NCBI GenBank assembly: GCA_030407315.1
Contig: JALQPE010002826.1
Location: forward strand, 1-43,245
Reading direction: 5' to 3'
DNA: 43,245 nucleotides
Source: Asparagopsis taxiformis
Lineage: Eukaryota > Rhodophyta > Florideophyceae > Bonnemaisoniales > Bonnemaisoniaceae
Positions 9,601-19,330 of this stretch are shown here, piece after piece. The notes under the pieces are model-generated. The model had not been told where the DNA came from. It was given only the letters and a program-made list of their open reading frames with translations, and did not search any database. A program made the position numbers and the translations under genes. Each line of letters starts with the position of its first letter. The stretch's first letter is position 1.

Positions 9601-11439
9601 AATGATACCCTGTGTCTGTGGTATTAGCTGGACTCTCATTGGCTCAACTTTGGCTGGCGGATCATTTCCGAGGCGTATGCGGAAAACATCACGGAAGCTG
9701 TGCATGACTTTTTGAAGATCGTTGACTCCTTTAGATGACATGCCATTATCAACAGCATTTTGTAGCATTTTAGAGAATGCTGCCTGCACGTCTTCTTCCT
9801 TGTCCATACCTATCTCCAGAAATATGGATTTGTCATCACATGTTTCATCTGCATTGTCTCCGTTATGATATACCCCATTTTCAGATAACAGACGAGCAAC
9901 ACTTCCATCTGGATATTCACTTCCAGCTAGAAGATCTTCTGCATCCACTTGTCCATTAAATGTCTCGCACGCAGCAGCTAGTGCTGCTCTGGCATCTAGT
10001 CCGAGCGCTCTTAGGAGGTCTCTGCATATCAAAGGTTCGTTGGCGTGGCGGGTTACAACATGCCAGGTGACATTCCTTATCGTCAGCGACGATGCGTGTC
10101 TGACATTTAGCTGAATGTCCAGAGTGACTGACTTGTCGCATTCCACGAAAACTTTTCTTCCTTCCATATCCTCACTGACTGCCATCTCAAATTTCTTGTT
10201 TGTGTTGAAATTCTCGATGCGCATCCTTGCACCTTTCTCCAATAGTTTGGAAAACAAATCAGGTGGCATCAAATTTATGCAACTGCCTATGTCAGCGCAT
10301 GCTGGTCGTACTACGACGTTGGCAAAGATAGTCTCTACCATGTGACTGTCATCAGGTCGCTGATGTATGACTTTTCGCGTCATCTTCACAGTATTATCCT
10401 TTGTAGGGCGTCTCTTCTTCTGTCTCCATTCGCTCATCAATCTTGGCTTATCTTCTTCAGCCGTGTTCTTGCAATGACGAAGGTAATGGCGGAGGTTGCA
10501 GTTCGGGTTAATGCATCGCGGTAGATTATCGGATGACTGTGCTGCTCTTTCTGAGCTTTGCTTTGTGAGAGGCTGGCCGGCATATCTGTCAGGCCGTTTA
10601 GATCTTGATAGATGTGAGCTATTGCTCATAACTGCTGTCTCCTGAGCACGCTCGATAATTTCTGCTTGCTCTGAAACATATTTGAGATTGAGAAACCCTT
10701 TCCAATTGGTCTTGAGTTCTGGCATAAACTCAAAGTCGTTCTGTATTTGTAGTTTAAGCGATTTCGGGTGTAGACGCAGCGTGAATAGTTTCGACGCCAT
10801 GGTTGGATTCCTATTTTTGAAATCACTGCAACCAATGTCTTCTAGTTGTCTGTTGAAGTCGATAGCGAGTTGATAAACTCTTGACTTTGCACTCCGAATC
10901 TTCATGTTCATGCGAATACAATTGACTGCATTTGTAATTGCTGTCGAGTTCACACATGTAGTCATCTGTGAAAAAGCAATTTGTTCAATACACTTCTTGA
11001 TGTGCACATCTGATATATATCGTATATCAGTTCCTGGCGCTATATTGTCAAAGAATCCAAATTCAAACATAGATGATAGAACTGTAGGATCGATTGACAC
11101 TCGATATGATGCAGGCTTGATAGAATGTCCATCCGCGTTATTTTGGGACATTTGCATTTCATATCTGTCTCTGTCGCGTAGAAATTTGATTGCATCAGCT
11201 GGATCTATAGATTCCAGTATCGGGTGAGATATTGTCTCGAAAATGGCAGGCGGGCAGGTCTTGCTCCTTCCATTATAATGGCTGCCGTTAGAAGTATCTC
11301 CATGGACTTCCATTCTTCTTTCACACTTGTTTTCGACGCCGTGTCTCGTTCCGGCCGGAAATGTGTTAGTACAGATATATATCTGTAAACCAGTGTCAAC
11401 TTCCTGAGAGAATCTCAGATACGAGGCAGCAGGGTCCAA
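6655..11439 (-). CDS. Gag-Pol polyprotein of the gypsy element
   Basis: One uninterrupted 1594-residue frame encodes all retrotransposition proteins. In order: gag-like region to about residue 300; an unusual zinc knuckle starting at Cys309, CINPNCNLRHYLRHC (C-x4-C-x3-H-x4-C rather than C-x2-C-x4-H-x4-C); aspartic protease ADIGS with Asp383; reverse transcriptase from about 660 with catalytic WQDD (764-767) where YxDD or FxDD is usual; RNase H with TDAS near 929; integrase HHCC finger from His1151; integrase core Asp1219, Asp1277 and Glu1313, giving the D-D-35-E spacing; and a C-terminal chromodomain at about 1523-1575 (VEWEGLPDTCDYTWEP). The first ATG (11439) lies inside the 5' LTR. The next, Met43 at 11313, lies outside it, so the true start is uncertain. 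No frameshift separates gag from pol. Confidence 0.95.
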   Translation of the reverse strand: MDPAASYLRFSQEVDTGLQIYICTNTFPAGTRHGVENKCERRMEVHGDTSNGSHYNGRSKTCPPAIFETISHPILESIDPADAIKFLRDRDRYEMQMSQNNADGHSIKPASYRVSIDPTVLSSMFEFGFFDNIAPGTDIRYISDVHIKKCIEQIAFSQMTTCVNSTAITNAVNCIRMNMKIRSAKSRVYQLAIDFNRQLEDIGCSDFKNRNPTMASKLFTLRLHPKSLKLQIQNDFEFMPELKTNWKGFLNLKYVSEQAEIIERAQETAVMSNSSHLSRSKRPDRYAGQPLTKQSSERAAQSSDNLPRCINPNCNLRHYLRHCKNTAEEDKPRLMSEWRQKKRRPTKDNTVKMTRKVIHQRPDDSHMVETIFANVVVRPACADIGSCINLMPPDLFSKLLEKGARMRIENFNTNKKFEMAVSEDMEGRKVFVECDKSVTLDIQLNVRHASSLTIRNVTWHVVTRHANEPLICRDLLRALGLDARAALAAACETFNGQVDAEDLLAGSEYPDGSVARLLSENGVYHNGDNADETCDDKSIFLEIGMDKEEDVQAAFSKMLQNAVDNGMSSKGVNDLQKVMHSFRDVFRIRLGNDPPAKVEPMRVQLIPQTQGIITKSRRYSPDQREYMKRFLIRAKNYGFIKENRNATWAAAPLLVPKPKSNKFRLTFDYRPVNAATLSTGWPMPHLESECADFAGSKCFAAIDFCSGYWQLPLHEDSQSALSFITHEGIWQPTRTPQGAKNSACNFQSRVEPCFISIRQNVKAWQDDFIIHHSDEQGLIQTLEHFLQICRTRNLKISATKSTLFTTSVKWCGRLIDQFGVKYDPRNLSGLQNVTMPETAGELSQYIHCLQWMSQSIPDFANRISIMRDVLEEAYNITGKRNKRSIASIPLRNLSWGRKHEILFQELQESLRQSVTLAHPNPEMQICIFTDASDNFWAAVVTQCITDELNKPLESQKHQPLAFLSSAFKDSELHWSTYEKEGFSIYQVFKRMDYLLLGKNPSHVYTDHRNLLFVYNPLSMEPAMGRHVVNKVQRWALYLSRFQYTIEHISGESNIMADIMTRWFAGYRKKKIASRVTSIRKTKHIAQDIVQSPLSQSFIWPNMDTIQASQQEHIAEVPEGGKINEIPIMIMNKIWIPRQDLELQMKLLVISHCGYSGHRGTESTLSILTEKYWWETMQNDCKMFVKSCIHCIMSRTGNRIPRPLGHNEIALRPNHVLHFDYLYMGRGNTGERYVLVLRDGFSSYTWLCTSKGADTETVATNIAKWIHTFSTMEIWVSDQGSHFKNNVMHALASKYHIRHHFTVAYSPWSNGAVERCCKEVLRATTALISEMRLAPQDWPEIIQVVQKVINESPVERLGRRADGVYRSPLEVMTGIKPSRADSNYIMEKEISVTLKECQRTVKIEELQSALTDMHKILSKKISKSRERHIKIHNARTNIVKPSFNIGDFVLVRRAQDKGHKLSFKWQGPKRITRVINSLVYEVTSLIKNQTETVHATRMCIYRNDLDGVPPSKELLTHAEHTETQYEDIKCLKQLKKVGEEYKVCVEWEGLPDTCDYTWEPIDNLHEDVPELLIKFLKDENTAMAKKAIKWITHSK
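11371..11386. repeat. 16-bp perfect palindrome at the 5' LTR inner edge
   Basis: ACAGATATATATCTGT spans the LTR boundary at 11384, exactly where a primer-binding site should begin. The following sense-strand sequence does not start with TGG, as expected for pairing with a tRNA 3' CCA end. Confidence 0.7.
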
Positions 11440-11784
11440 GTGTGTTCCAAGAAGCGCTGGAATTAGTGGAAATGTTCAGTCTTTATTAAGGCTGATGTGT
11501 CAGTAGGTTAGAACCTCTGATGGCTGGTGTGTTCTCTCTCACTTCTATCCCCTTTGTCTGCTCAAGGCAGACCTACTATATATACTATTCTATTCATCAT
11601 TCCGTTACTCTATTCAAATGACTGTGAACCATCTGCGTATTTGAAAGTGACGGTTATTCACCTCATCACATTATCAACCACACATTAGAATGTGTGCACG
11701 TTATTATGGCTTGTAGCCTTCCGTTGAAATAATTTCCATCTTTGAATATTCCCGAGCTTGTATTGCAATTTGCAAATGTCTACA
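11384..11784 (-). repeat. 5' LTR of the gypsy element
   Basis: 401 bp, matching 6212-6612. It is upstream on the sense strand and should carry the promoter. The first ATG of the Gag-Pol frame falls 56 bases before its inner end. Confidence 0.93.
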
Positions 11785-11990
11785 ATACCAAAGGTTCCAC
11801 TTTGGAACTAGAAGTCCACCAAGCGTAAACACACGCGCAACCGCTGTCCGCGACCAAGCTGCAATTCGCGAGCTGGATAGCCCTCTCACTTCCTAGTATC
11901 TATCGATCAACGTGATTTCGAACGAAGGCAGGTTATCATTCGGCACCGGATATGTGAAGGAGAATTGGGTCGCCCTGGGTTATGATTCAC

Positions 11991-12340
11991 TCAGTCTCCT
12001 ACAAGCATCCAAAGTCTCATCGATGCATGTGAGAAAAACACCTTGGTCGGACCCTTCTGCATCGTCGCAATCACCTCCGTCCGCCCCTCGTTATCCCCGC
12101 CGCGCAAGTTCACCTTGTCCCTCTCCAAGTAGGTTTTGAGACTGTCACGCTGGAGAAACAGTTTCGTCTTGTTCCAGTTATTCACTACTATTTTAGGCGC
12201 ATATGCAGCGTTGTATACCTTGTCCACTGAGCGTGGTGTCAACACCCCCCATCTGTCGTGAACCGCCAGGAGCTCGATATCATCTCCATTTTCTGACGGT
12301 TCTGCGTGCGCATCTAAAATGCAAGAATACTTTAGAATTT
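11991..12340 (-). other. Coding-like fragment, unidentified
   Basis: An open minus-strand frame runs about 115 codons from near 12340 to the stop at 11991. It contains phrases such as AVHDRWGVLTP and KTKLFLQRDSLKTYLERDKV. Its amino-acid composition is more protein-like than its surroundings. No family was recognised and no convincing start codon is visible at its upstream end. It could be one exon or a remnant carried in the CACTA-like insertion. Confidence 0.3.
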
Positions 12341-13635
12341 TGTAGCTACGATTTGATTACTCCCATAACCAAACATCGAGTCGAGATGGCATGTAATATG
12401 TCCGGCATTATCGCCAGATCTACCTCTAAGCGCACTGCTCTTACTCTACCCAATGCCAATGACCAGCACGTGAGCACATATTTCATGTGTAAATGGATTG
12501 GTCACACACCCGGGGAGCTATTACCACACAGCAAGTGCACGCCCGATTCGTACTAGATCTAATCCCCACGAGATCTAAAACTCAAATTCACTTTCAATCC
12601 CTCTCTCCGCTTCACTTGAACACGAATACATTGCACCTTTCTGCATGCAAAGCACCCACACGCTCTTTCGTTACTTCCACGCCGTCAAGGATTCTCACCT
12701 GCGCAATACGCATCTATAGTTGAACATTCAGCACATGTACGGGCGGTGCACGTGCCATGGACGCGTAGCTCATTGTCTGGAGTGATGCCTCGTTTTTACT
12801 TCTCATTTACAACTACACAGTCACCCTCTTCTGGACCCTGCCTCATTGCGACGACCAAGGCTGGATTGAACATTGGCATCGGCTTGTTTTCAGTAACGGC
12901 GAGTTTGAGCAAATGTACTGCACGCTAGATATGCTTATATTCCTGGGTTATTCGGCAGGAGCCAGGCGAAATTGCCCATTACACGACGAATATTCTCGGT
13001 GACAGCACATTCACAGAGTTCACCGCCTTTCACTTCATGCAATGCCAGTCAGCCAGATTGCAAGCCTAAATAACAACAATTGGTGTATTTGTACCTTCGA
13101 AGCTTGCGCCTTTACGATCACCACAATTATCCACAAGATTACGGCCGCTGCGTGCACGATTAAGTTTGCACAAAAGTCAACTAACTTGTACTACTGCTTT
13201 TGCTATTCTTTGTGCATGCTGTGGGCAGAGGAAGCAAGCGCGAAAGCGAGCGGTGGGCAGCGAGCGTAGCAGCGGCAATCACACGGCAAAAAGCATCGCG
13301 ATGGGGGTAACTAAGTGCGTGCGTGGACGACGTCGTATAGCAGCCTAACAGTCACCAACCATGGTTGCTGTACGTACCGATGTGCATTCTAGTTATGACG
13401 CGCGCTGTCCGGAGAACGAAACGGGTGCCGTGCAAGTATCCTGCGCAGGAAGCTGGTGCATTTGGACGGCGTGGAAGCGTTTGTGCAAAGGACATGTTTC
13501 GGACAATGTACGGATGTGTGCAGCGATCTCAGATGTGCGGAAACGCCGTACGAAAACAGGGGCAACCAAACGCGAATGACAGCGCGTTGGCACGGGTGCG
13601 TGCGTGTATGTCGTACACGTAGCATAATTATCATA
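12341..13635. other. No gene seen
   Basis: Only short, overlapping ORFs on both strands. No repeat, RNA gene or recognisable protein was found. Confidence 0.5.
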
Positions 13636-13677
13636 GCGTGATGCCGCTTGCAACTTAAGTTGCAAGCGGCATCACGC
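13636..13677. repeat. 42-bp perfect palindrome
   Basis: The 21-base arm GCGTGATGCCGCTTGCAACTT is followed at once by its exact reverse complement, with no loop. It stands alone and is unrelated in sequence to the hairpin array at 15.7-20.5 kb. Confidence 0.95.
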
Positions 13678-14013
13678 AATACGCAGATACATCCTTGTTT
13701 CACGAATGTAAACCGCCGCGCTGCTTCACGCCGGATGGGATCGAAACAAACCGGAAAACGAAACGCGACGTATCTCTGTGTGCTAATTCCACGTCCGATA
13801 CGCATGCGGCATACACAAACGCCCGCTCGGTTACACAATACGCGAACAGTGGATAGGTTACATGTCTTCGCGCTCGGTCTTGATTCCGCGTTTACGGGTG
13901 GACGACTTGTCATAGTAAGATGGCAAATCGGGACGAGGACACGGTTTCACATGGCTCATGTACTGGGGCGCATAAAAGGCGTGCCAACAGACGCGATGGA
14001 GGATGGTTGGTAG

Positions 14014-14385
14014 TTGGCAGTGATGATCTGGCGGAAATTGCTCGTTGTTCAGGCGATACTTGCCGTTGTGCTGGCGCAGACCCCGCGTGCACGCCCGTTG
14101 GACGGCTTGCAGTTGTGCTGTTGCACGTTGCTGGAGAGCCCGATTGTGTATCGGGAGCGGTCGAAGACGGATCGCTATGAGTTTTCCGGGCTGGGGATTA
14201 GTTATCTCAAGTTGCTGGAGGACGCTTTGGGGTTTACGTGCGCGTCTTTGCGGTTGTTCAACGCGTCGGATGCGGGGAATCAGGGGTTTATTTATGAGAT
14301 GGAGCAATGTACGTTGGATGGACGTGTTAGCGATAGTGCGCAATGTCGATGTCATATTGGTATTGGTGGGTGGATTCAAAATTAA
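14014..14385 (+). CDS. Putative secreted or membrane-anchored protein fragment
   Basis: A 123-codon frame opens with a signal-peptide-like N-terminus: Arg-Lys followed by a hydrophobic run, LLVVQAILAVVLAQ, with a plausible cleavage site after it. It then has several cysteines and a segment, FSGLGISYLKLLEDALGF, that resembles the start of solute-binding or ionotropic-receptor-like ligand domains. That likeness is weak and based on pattern only. It stops after GIGGWIQN. The frame may be a first exon, with more coding sequence after an intron, or a truncated gene carried in the insertion. A competing frame (14045-14581) overlaps it. Confidence 0.35.
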   Translation: MAVMIWRKLLVVQAILAVVLAQTPRARPLDGLQLCCCTLLESPIVYRERSKTDRYEFSGLGISYLKLLEDALGFTCASLRLFNASDAGNQGFIYEMEQCTLDGRVSDSAQCRCHIGIGGWIQN

Positions 14386-14589
14386 GAGAGACTTCGTCGG
14401 GTGGATTTTGTGTCGAATTATTTCGTGGATGATTGTGGGTGCAGGTGCGAGTGCTCCATTGGTTGCCGAGCACGCATACTGCAATTGTTTGTGCGACGCA
14501 GTGTACATGTTTGTTGGCAGCGCGCTGGACAGTGTGGCGGTCACAATTCTAATTCAGATATCTGAAGAGGTATTTGCGTGACTTTGTAC

Positions 14590-15690
14590 ATGGTATATTG
14601 CGCAGCCCGGTGCGGCGCTACGGTGGGCTGCAGTACGGGACGGGGCGGCGCTTATCTTCTCTAAACAGTGATCGTCGGTGCCAAGAGGGGCAGTGAATGC
14701 ATGAATGCCGCTGTTTCAATGGGCGTGCTCGCAACGAAGGCGACTGAGACGTGGTTGCTAGATAAGTGGGATTGACTGGAGAGGTCCGAAGCTAGGTTTG
14801 AGGTTTGAAGGATAGTGTCGCTTGGTGCAGCAATGAGAGTACACGAAATGTTCGTGTTATCAAGTTAGCAGTGGTGTATCTATTCTAGTGAGAATCGATA
14901 ATGGATCACCGAGTGTGACTGACTGGAAGATGTGATTGGGCAGCTGCGAGGTGTGTGTGAAGGGTAGTAAGAAACAGCGAGGTGGGTGTGTGGAAGGTGC
15001 GAATGGCGTCAAGGGAGTGGTACGAGGGAGTTGAGCTCATCTGCGGACAGGGTATGGATGGAATCGTATGCCCGTTGGGACAGCCCGGGCGAAAGTGATC
15101 ATGGGGAGCTCGTTTATGTATGTGTGCGGCAGTTGGGATTGGGCGCGACTGGACGGCGAATGTGGTCGAAGAATGGGCGCGGAGACTATGGTCATCCTAA
15201 GTGGACCAACGCGGTGCGAATCGAACTAGTTGATATAGGAGGGATGTCAAGGCAAGGGGGCATTGAGACGGGCGAAAGGGTGCGTGTGACGGGAGTGGAA
15301 GGCGGTGAGGGAATGCATGCATGAATTGAGCGTGTGGGCGGACGAGGATTTGGGAAAACCTAATATGGCAGTACATTAATGTACACGCAATTGCGTGTGC
15401 GATGGGCGCGTTCAAGTATTACGGCGCATAAATCATCGGCGCCGATGGCTACGTCACAAACGGTGTAATCACCGCTGTAATCGGCGCCAACGGCATGTAA
15501 TGGCTGCAGACGGGACAGAATGTCGACTTCATCCTTCGAATGAAGTTCGCTAATCAGCCTTTCTGCCTAGCACCAGGTGCCAAACTTGGGACTGGGCACG
15601 TCATTAGAGCTCTAGGGTAGGTAACAGAATATAAACTGATCCGGGAGGAGGGGTTTCCAGGACAAGCTGTCGGAACTGTAATTTCTCTGT
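14590..15690. other. No gene seen
   Basis: GT-rich plus-strand sequence with one 112-codon ORF (14986-15324) of unnatural composition. Near 15420-15500 a short phrase (ggcgccgatggc, cggcgccaacggc, taatcaccgctgtaatcggcg) repeats imperfectly. No recognisable function. Confidence 0.45.
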
Positions 15691-15915
15691 TTTCTTACAG
15701 CAAAGTCATCGTTAAGGCGGATTTGCTTTCTCAGGACAAGCTGTCGGAACTGCTATTCGGTTTTCTTACAGCAAAGGCAGTTTACCCCGGCTGCTTACAG
15801 CAAAGTCATCTTAACGATGACTTTGCTGTAAGAAAACAAAACATTACAGCAAAGTCATCGTAACGATGACTTTACTGTAAGAAACCATGGTAAACCAACT
15901 TCTCTGTAAGCATAT
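15660..15915. repeat. Hairpin array, degenerate leading block
   Basis: It contains partial and complete copies of the hairpin unit whose arm is CTTACAGCAAAGTCATCGT. Complete copies lie at 15793-15831 (missing a base in one arm) and 15844-15880 (one substitution). Incomplete copies lie near 15693 and 15764. Confidence 0.85.
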
Positions 15916-15974
15916 GAGAGGGACTGATGTTTCTCACTCGGGAAGGAGGCGATTTCGGACCCCGCGAAAAAGGC

Positions 15975-16700
15975 TGGAAAGTGGTCTGAAAGGGTTGGGG
16001 TGCTTCTAGGGAGCACTAAAACGTGTTTTAATTGTACTAGGAGCTTCTGGCTTGCGTGTAAGGGCTGGTAGAATTCATCGATTTTTGGCCATCAGATTCT
16101 CACAACTGGAGATGTGATGGCCAAAATTGAACTTTGTCCGAATGATGTGGAAGTGGTCTGTAAGGGTTGGAGTGGCTCTAGGGAGTACGGAAAAGTGTTC
16201 TATGCGTTCGTAAAGCTGCTGGATTATGCGTTAGGGCTGACAGAATGCATCGATTTCTGGCCATCAGACTCTCACAACTGGAGATATGATGGCCAAAATT
16301 GAACTTTGTGGGAACGATGTGGAATTGGTCTGGAAGGGATGGAGTGGCTCTGGGGAGTGCGGAAAAGTGTTCTATGCGTTCGCAATGCTTCCGGCTTGCG
16401 CGTTAGGGCTGACAGAAAGCATCGATTTTTGGCAACCAGATTCCCACAACTGGAGATGTGATGGCCAAAATTGAACTTTTTCGGAACGATGTGGAAGTGG
16501 TCTAGAAGGGATGGAGTGGCTCTAGGGAGCACTGAGACATGGTCTAATTGTACTCAAAGCTTCTGGCTTGCGTGGTAGGGATGCCAGAATGTATCAATTT
16601 TTGGTCACCAGATTCTCACAACTGGAGATGTGATGGCCAAAATTGAAATTTGTCGGAACGATGTGCAAGTGGTCTGGATGCCTTCAAGTAGCCTGGAAGC
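15975..16700 (+). repeat. 172-bp tandem satellite, about four units
   Basis: The phrase GGCCAAAATT recurs at 16119, 16291, 16463 and 16635, exactly 172 bases apart each time. Surrounding text (ggagtggctctagggag, catcgatttttggcc, cacaactggagatgtgatgg) repeats with it. The array is flanked by the hairpin blocks. A further partial unit lies at 19090-19290. Confidence 0.92.
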
Positions 16701-17535
16701 GTACTCTGGGAAAGCTTTCGGACCTTGAAGAGGCTCAACTGCACAATTCTGATATTGAAATGAAACATTCGTATAGTACATTTTTTCTTGGACTGCTGGA
16801 GTCGATTGCCGTGGCCTATAGAGGAGCAGTGTAGTTATGTACTGGAGCTAGAATCATTCCTCAACAACCCATCTCTCAAGTCTCTACTCCTCCTTCATCA
16901 TCCCAATTTCCCTTCCTGTGACACACCGTGCCTCTGGTGTCACTTCACACGCCCCTCTTGTGAATTAAATACCTGTCTTCCACTGCCATAGTCTACTCAT
17001 ACCACTGCCTTCATTTCACTCCATGCCTATCCTCCTATCCTAGCCTAACCTGCTTCATAATCATCGATGTAAAGTGAATATCTAGATTCCTACCTACTTG
17101 AAAGTAGGGTGTATTATAACAGGAAACGGACGGTTTTGTATAGTCAATGTGCTACACAGCACCAGGAGTAGATTTTGCGCACCGATAATCTATGCTTGAT
17201 ATTGGAGAGAACAGCCTCTTGTGGCCTCTGAAAATGTGCAGGCAGTACCTTTCCAGAGGTCCTAGAGGTGTTCACACCAACTCTAGTCCATTTCAACGAG
17301 TTTGAATTTCGACCGCCAGAATCTCTGTCATGAGAAAATCGTGGTTGAAATTTTGCGTGCTCCTCTCGCAATACTAAAATTTTTAGTTACCTCAGACCGG
17401 GTGAACAAGACACAGATTGCTCTTGGAAGCCGCCCGAAGCCGTCGAAACCATCCTTCCACAATGTTCCCGACTTCACAATTCCTATCTCACCCTTCCCAC
17501 CTTCCCAAGGTGAGGGAGGGACAAAGCTCCCAGCC

Positions 17536-17890
17536 GCTTACAGCTGAGGCAATTCACTAGGGATGCTTACAGCAAAGTCATCGTTACGATGACTTTGCTG
17601 TAAGAAAAGAAAACATTACAGTGGGCGAAGGATTTTACCGGGTAAAAAATCGTGGCTACTGTAATGAAACGTTTACTTACAGCAAAGTCATCGTTACGAT
17701 GACTTTGCTGTAAGAAAAGGAAACATTACAGTGGGCGAAGAATTTTTACCGGGTAAAAAATCACCAAGAATTTTTTTACCGGGTAAAAAATCGTGCCGGC
17801 TGTAATGTTTCCTTTCTTACAGCAAAGTCATCGTAACGATGACTTTGCTGTAAGCATCCCTGGTAAACTGCCTCAGCTGTAAGCGGTCTG
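17536..17890. repeat. Hairpin cluster 1
   Basis: Three 39-base near-perfect hairpins at 17566-17604, 17676-17714 and 17816-17854 have the arm CTTACAGCAAAGTCATCGT and one unpaired centre base (T, T, A). They alternate with a second palindrome around TTTTTACCGGGTAAAAA bounded by ATTACAG and CTGTAAT. The whole block folds back on itself: CCGCTTACAGCTGAGGCA at the left is mirrored by TGCCTCAGCTGTAAGCGG at the right. Confidence 0.93.
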
Positions 17891-18569
17891 GCCTCACCCT
17901 CTCTCTCATGTCTTTTGTCCTCCTTCATCCCAGCCTATCCCAACCTTCCTTCCTGTGTCGACTCTGGTGTCACTCCAGCCGACCCTTCGGTGAGTGCAAT
18001 CCTTTTCTACCACCGCCATTATCTACTCATACTACCCCCTTCATGTTGCTGCATACCTACCCTCCCATCCTTCCTGATTTTCCTACAATCCTAGGCTAGC
18101 CTACTTACCAACTATGTTGGTATTGAAGGCAGCTAGATTCCTAGTAACCCAAATCTATAGTCTGCTAAAAAGGGCGATTTGGTGTGGTCACTGTGCCACA
18201 CGGCACCAGGAATAGAATCTGGCCACGGATACTCTATGCTTGATCTCAGAGAGAACAGCTGCGCCAATGCTCCGAAAACGTGCTGTCAGTACCTTTCCAG
18301 ACGTCGTGGAGGTGCTCATGCCAGCTCTAGTTCATTTTAGGGAGGTTGAGTTTCGACAATCAGAATTTAACTCTTGAGGAAATTGTGTTTGAAATTTTGT
18401 GCACTCCTCCCGCCGTACCAGGCAGGGCACCCAGCCCAGACCGGGTTAGCACGACGCAGAGTGCTCCCCAACACCGCTAACAGCCGTCCAAACCATCCCT
18501 CTGCCATGTTTTACGGCTTCACAATTCCTTGCTCACCCTTCCCAAGGTGAGGGAGGGACCAAGCTCCCA

Positions 18570-18795
18570 GCCGCTTACAGCTGAGGCAGTTTACCAGGGA
18601 TGCTTACAGCAAAGTCATCGTTACGATGACTTTGCTGTAAGAAAACGTTTTCATTACAGTGGCCGAAGAATTTTTTTACCCGGTAAAAAAATCATGGCTA
18701 CTGTAATGAATTGTTTTCTTACAGCAAAGTCATCGTAACGATGACTTTGCTGTAAACATCCCTGGTAAACTGCTCCGTCTGTAAGCCGTTGGTCT
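18570..18795. repeat. Hairpin cluster 2
   Basis: Two hairpins at 18603-18641 (centre T) and 18718-18756 (centre A) flank one copy of the TTTTTTACCCGGTAAAAAA palindrome. The order and ends match cluster 1 with one unit fewer. Confidence 0.92.
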
Positions 18796-19026
18796 CAACC
18801 CTCGATCTCATGTCTGTTGTCCTCCTTCATCATCTCCACCTCCCTTCCTGCTAAGCACCACTTCTCTAGTGTCACTCTACCAGTCCTTTTCGTGCATGAA
18901 ATACTTTTCTACCACTGCCATAGTCTACACATACTATTGCCTCTATACTTCTGCATGCCTACGCTTCCATCTTTCTCTCCCGTGCTAGGCCTAGAGAATA
19001 TCCTACTTCCTGAAGATCATTGTACA

Positions 19027-19089
19027 GTGAGGCAGTAAAAATCGCTGTCTCACCGTACTGTCTGAGGCCCCCTTTTCAACACCGTAGTG
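19027..19089. mobile_element. Orphan right end of the same CACTA-like family
   Basis: About 60 bases match the right terminus at 25317-25379 almost perfectly, including the final CAACACCGTAGTG. It abuts a partial 172-bp satellite unit. No matching left terminus was found next to it, so it marks a truncated or nested element. Confidence 0.88.
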
Positions 19090-19330
19090 TATAAGGGCTG
19101 GAGTGGCTCTGGGGAGTACAGAAAGGTGTTTTATCTGTCCGTAAAGCTTCTGGCTTGCGCATTAGGGCTGGCAGAATGCATCGATTTTTGGTCATCAGAT
19201 TCTCAAAACTGCAGATGTGATGAATTTCGGCCATGGCCAAAATTCAACTTTGTCGGAACGACGTAGATTTGGACTGGATGCCTCCAAGTGCATGCACTTG
19301 AAAGTGCACTTAGTCCAAAGAATTGTCCAG
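19090..19330 (+). repeat. Partial 172-bp satellite unit
   Basis: It repeats gggctggagtggctctgggg, cgatttttggtcatcagatt and ggccaaaattcaactttgtcgg in the same order as the array at 15975-16700. Confidence 0.85.

Larger units (their letters stand above)
6212..11784 (-). mobile_element. Full-length Ty3/gypsy chromodomain retrotransposon
   Basis: Two direct 401-bp LTRs (6212-6612 and 11384-11784) bound a single long minus-strand frame. The LTRs start TG and end CA and look identical by eye. The element is flanked by ATAC on both sides (6208-6211 and 11785-11788), a 4-bp target duplication. Domain order gag, protease, RT, RNase H, integrase, chromodomain places it in Ty3/gypsy (chromovirus-like). 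Identical LTRs and an unbroken 1594-codon frame indicate a very recent insertion, possibly still active. Confidence 0.95.

Noticed and set aside
13389..14544. Long minus-strand ORFs of 174 and 228 codons
   Set aside because: They overlap several equally long ORFs on both strands in a GC-balanced region, have biased composition (Arg/Cys- or Thr/Asn/Ile-rich) and match no recognisable family.
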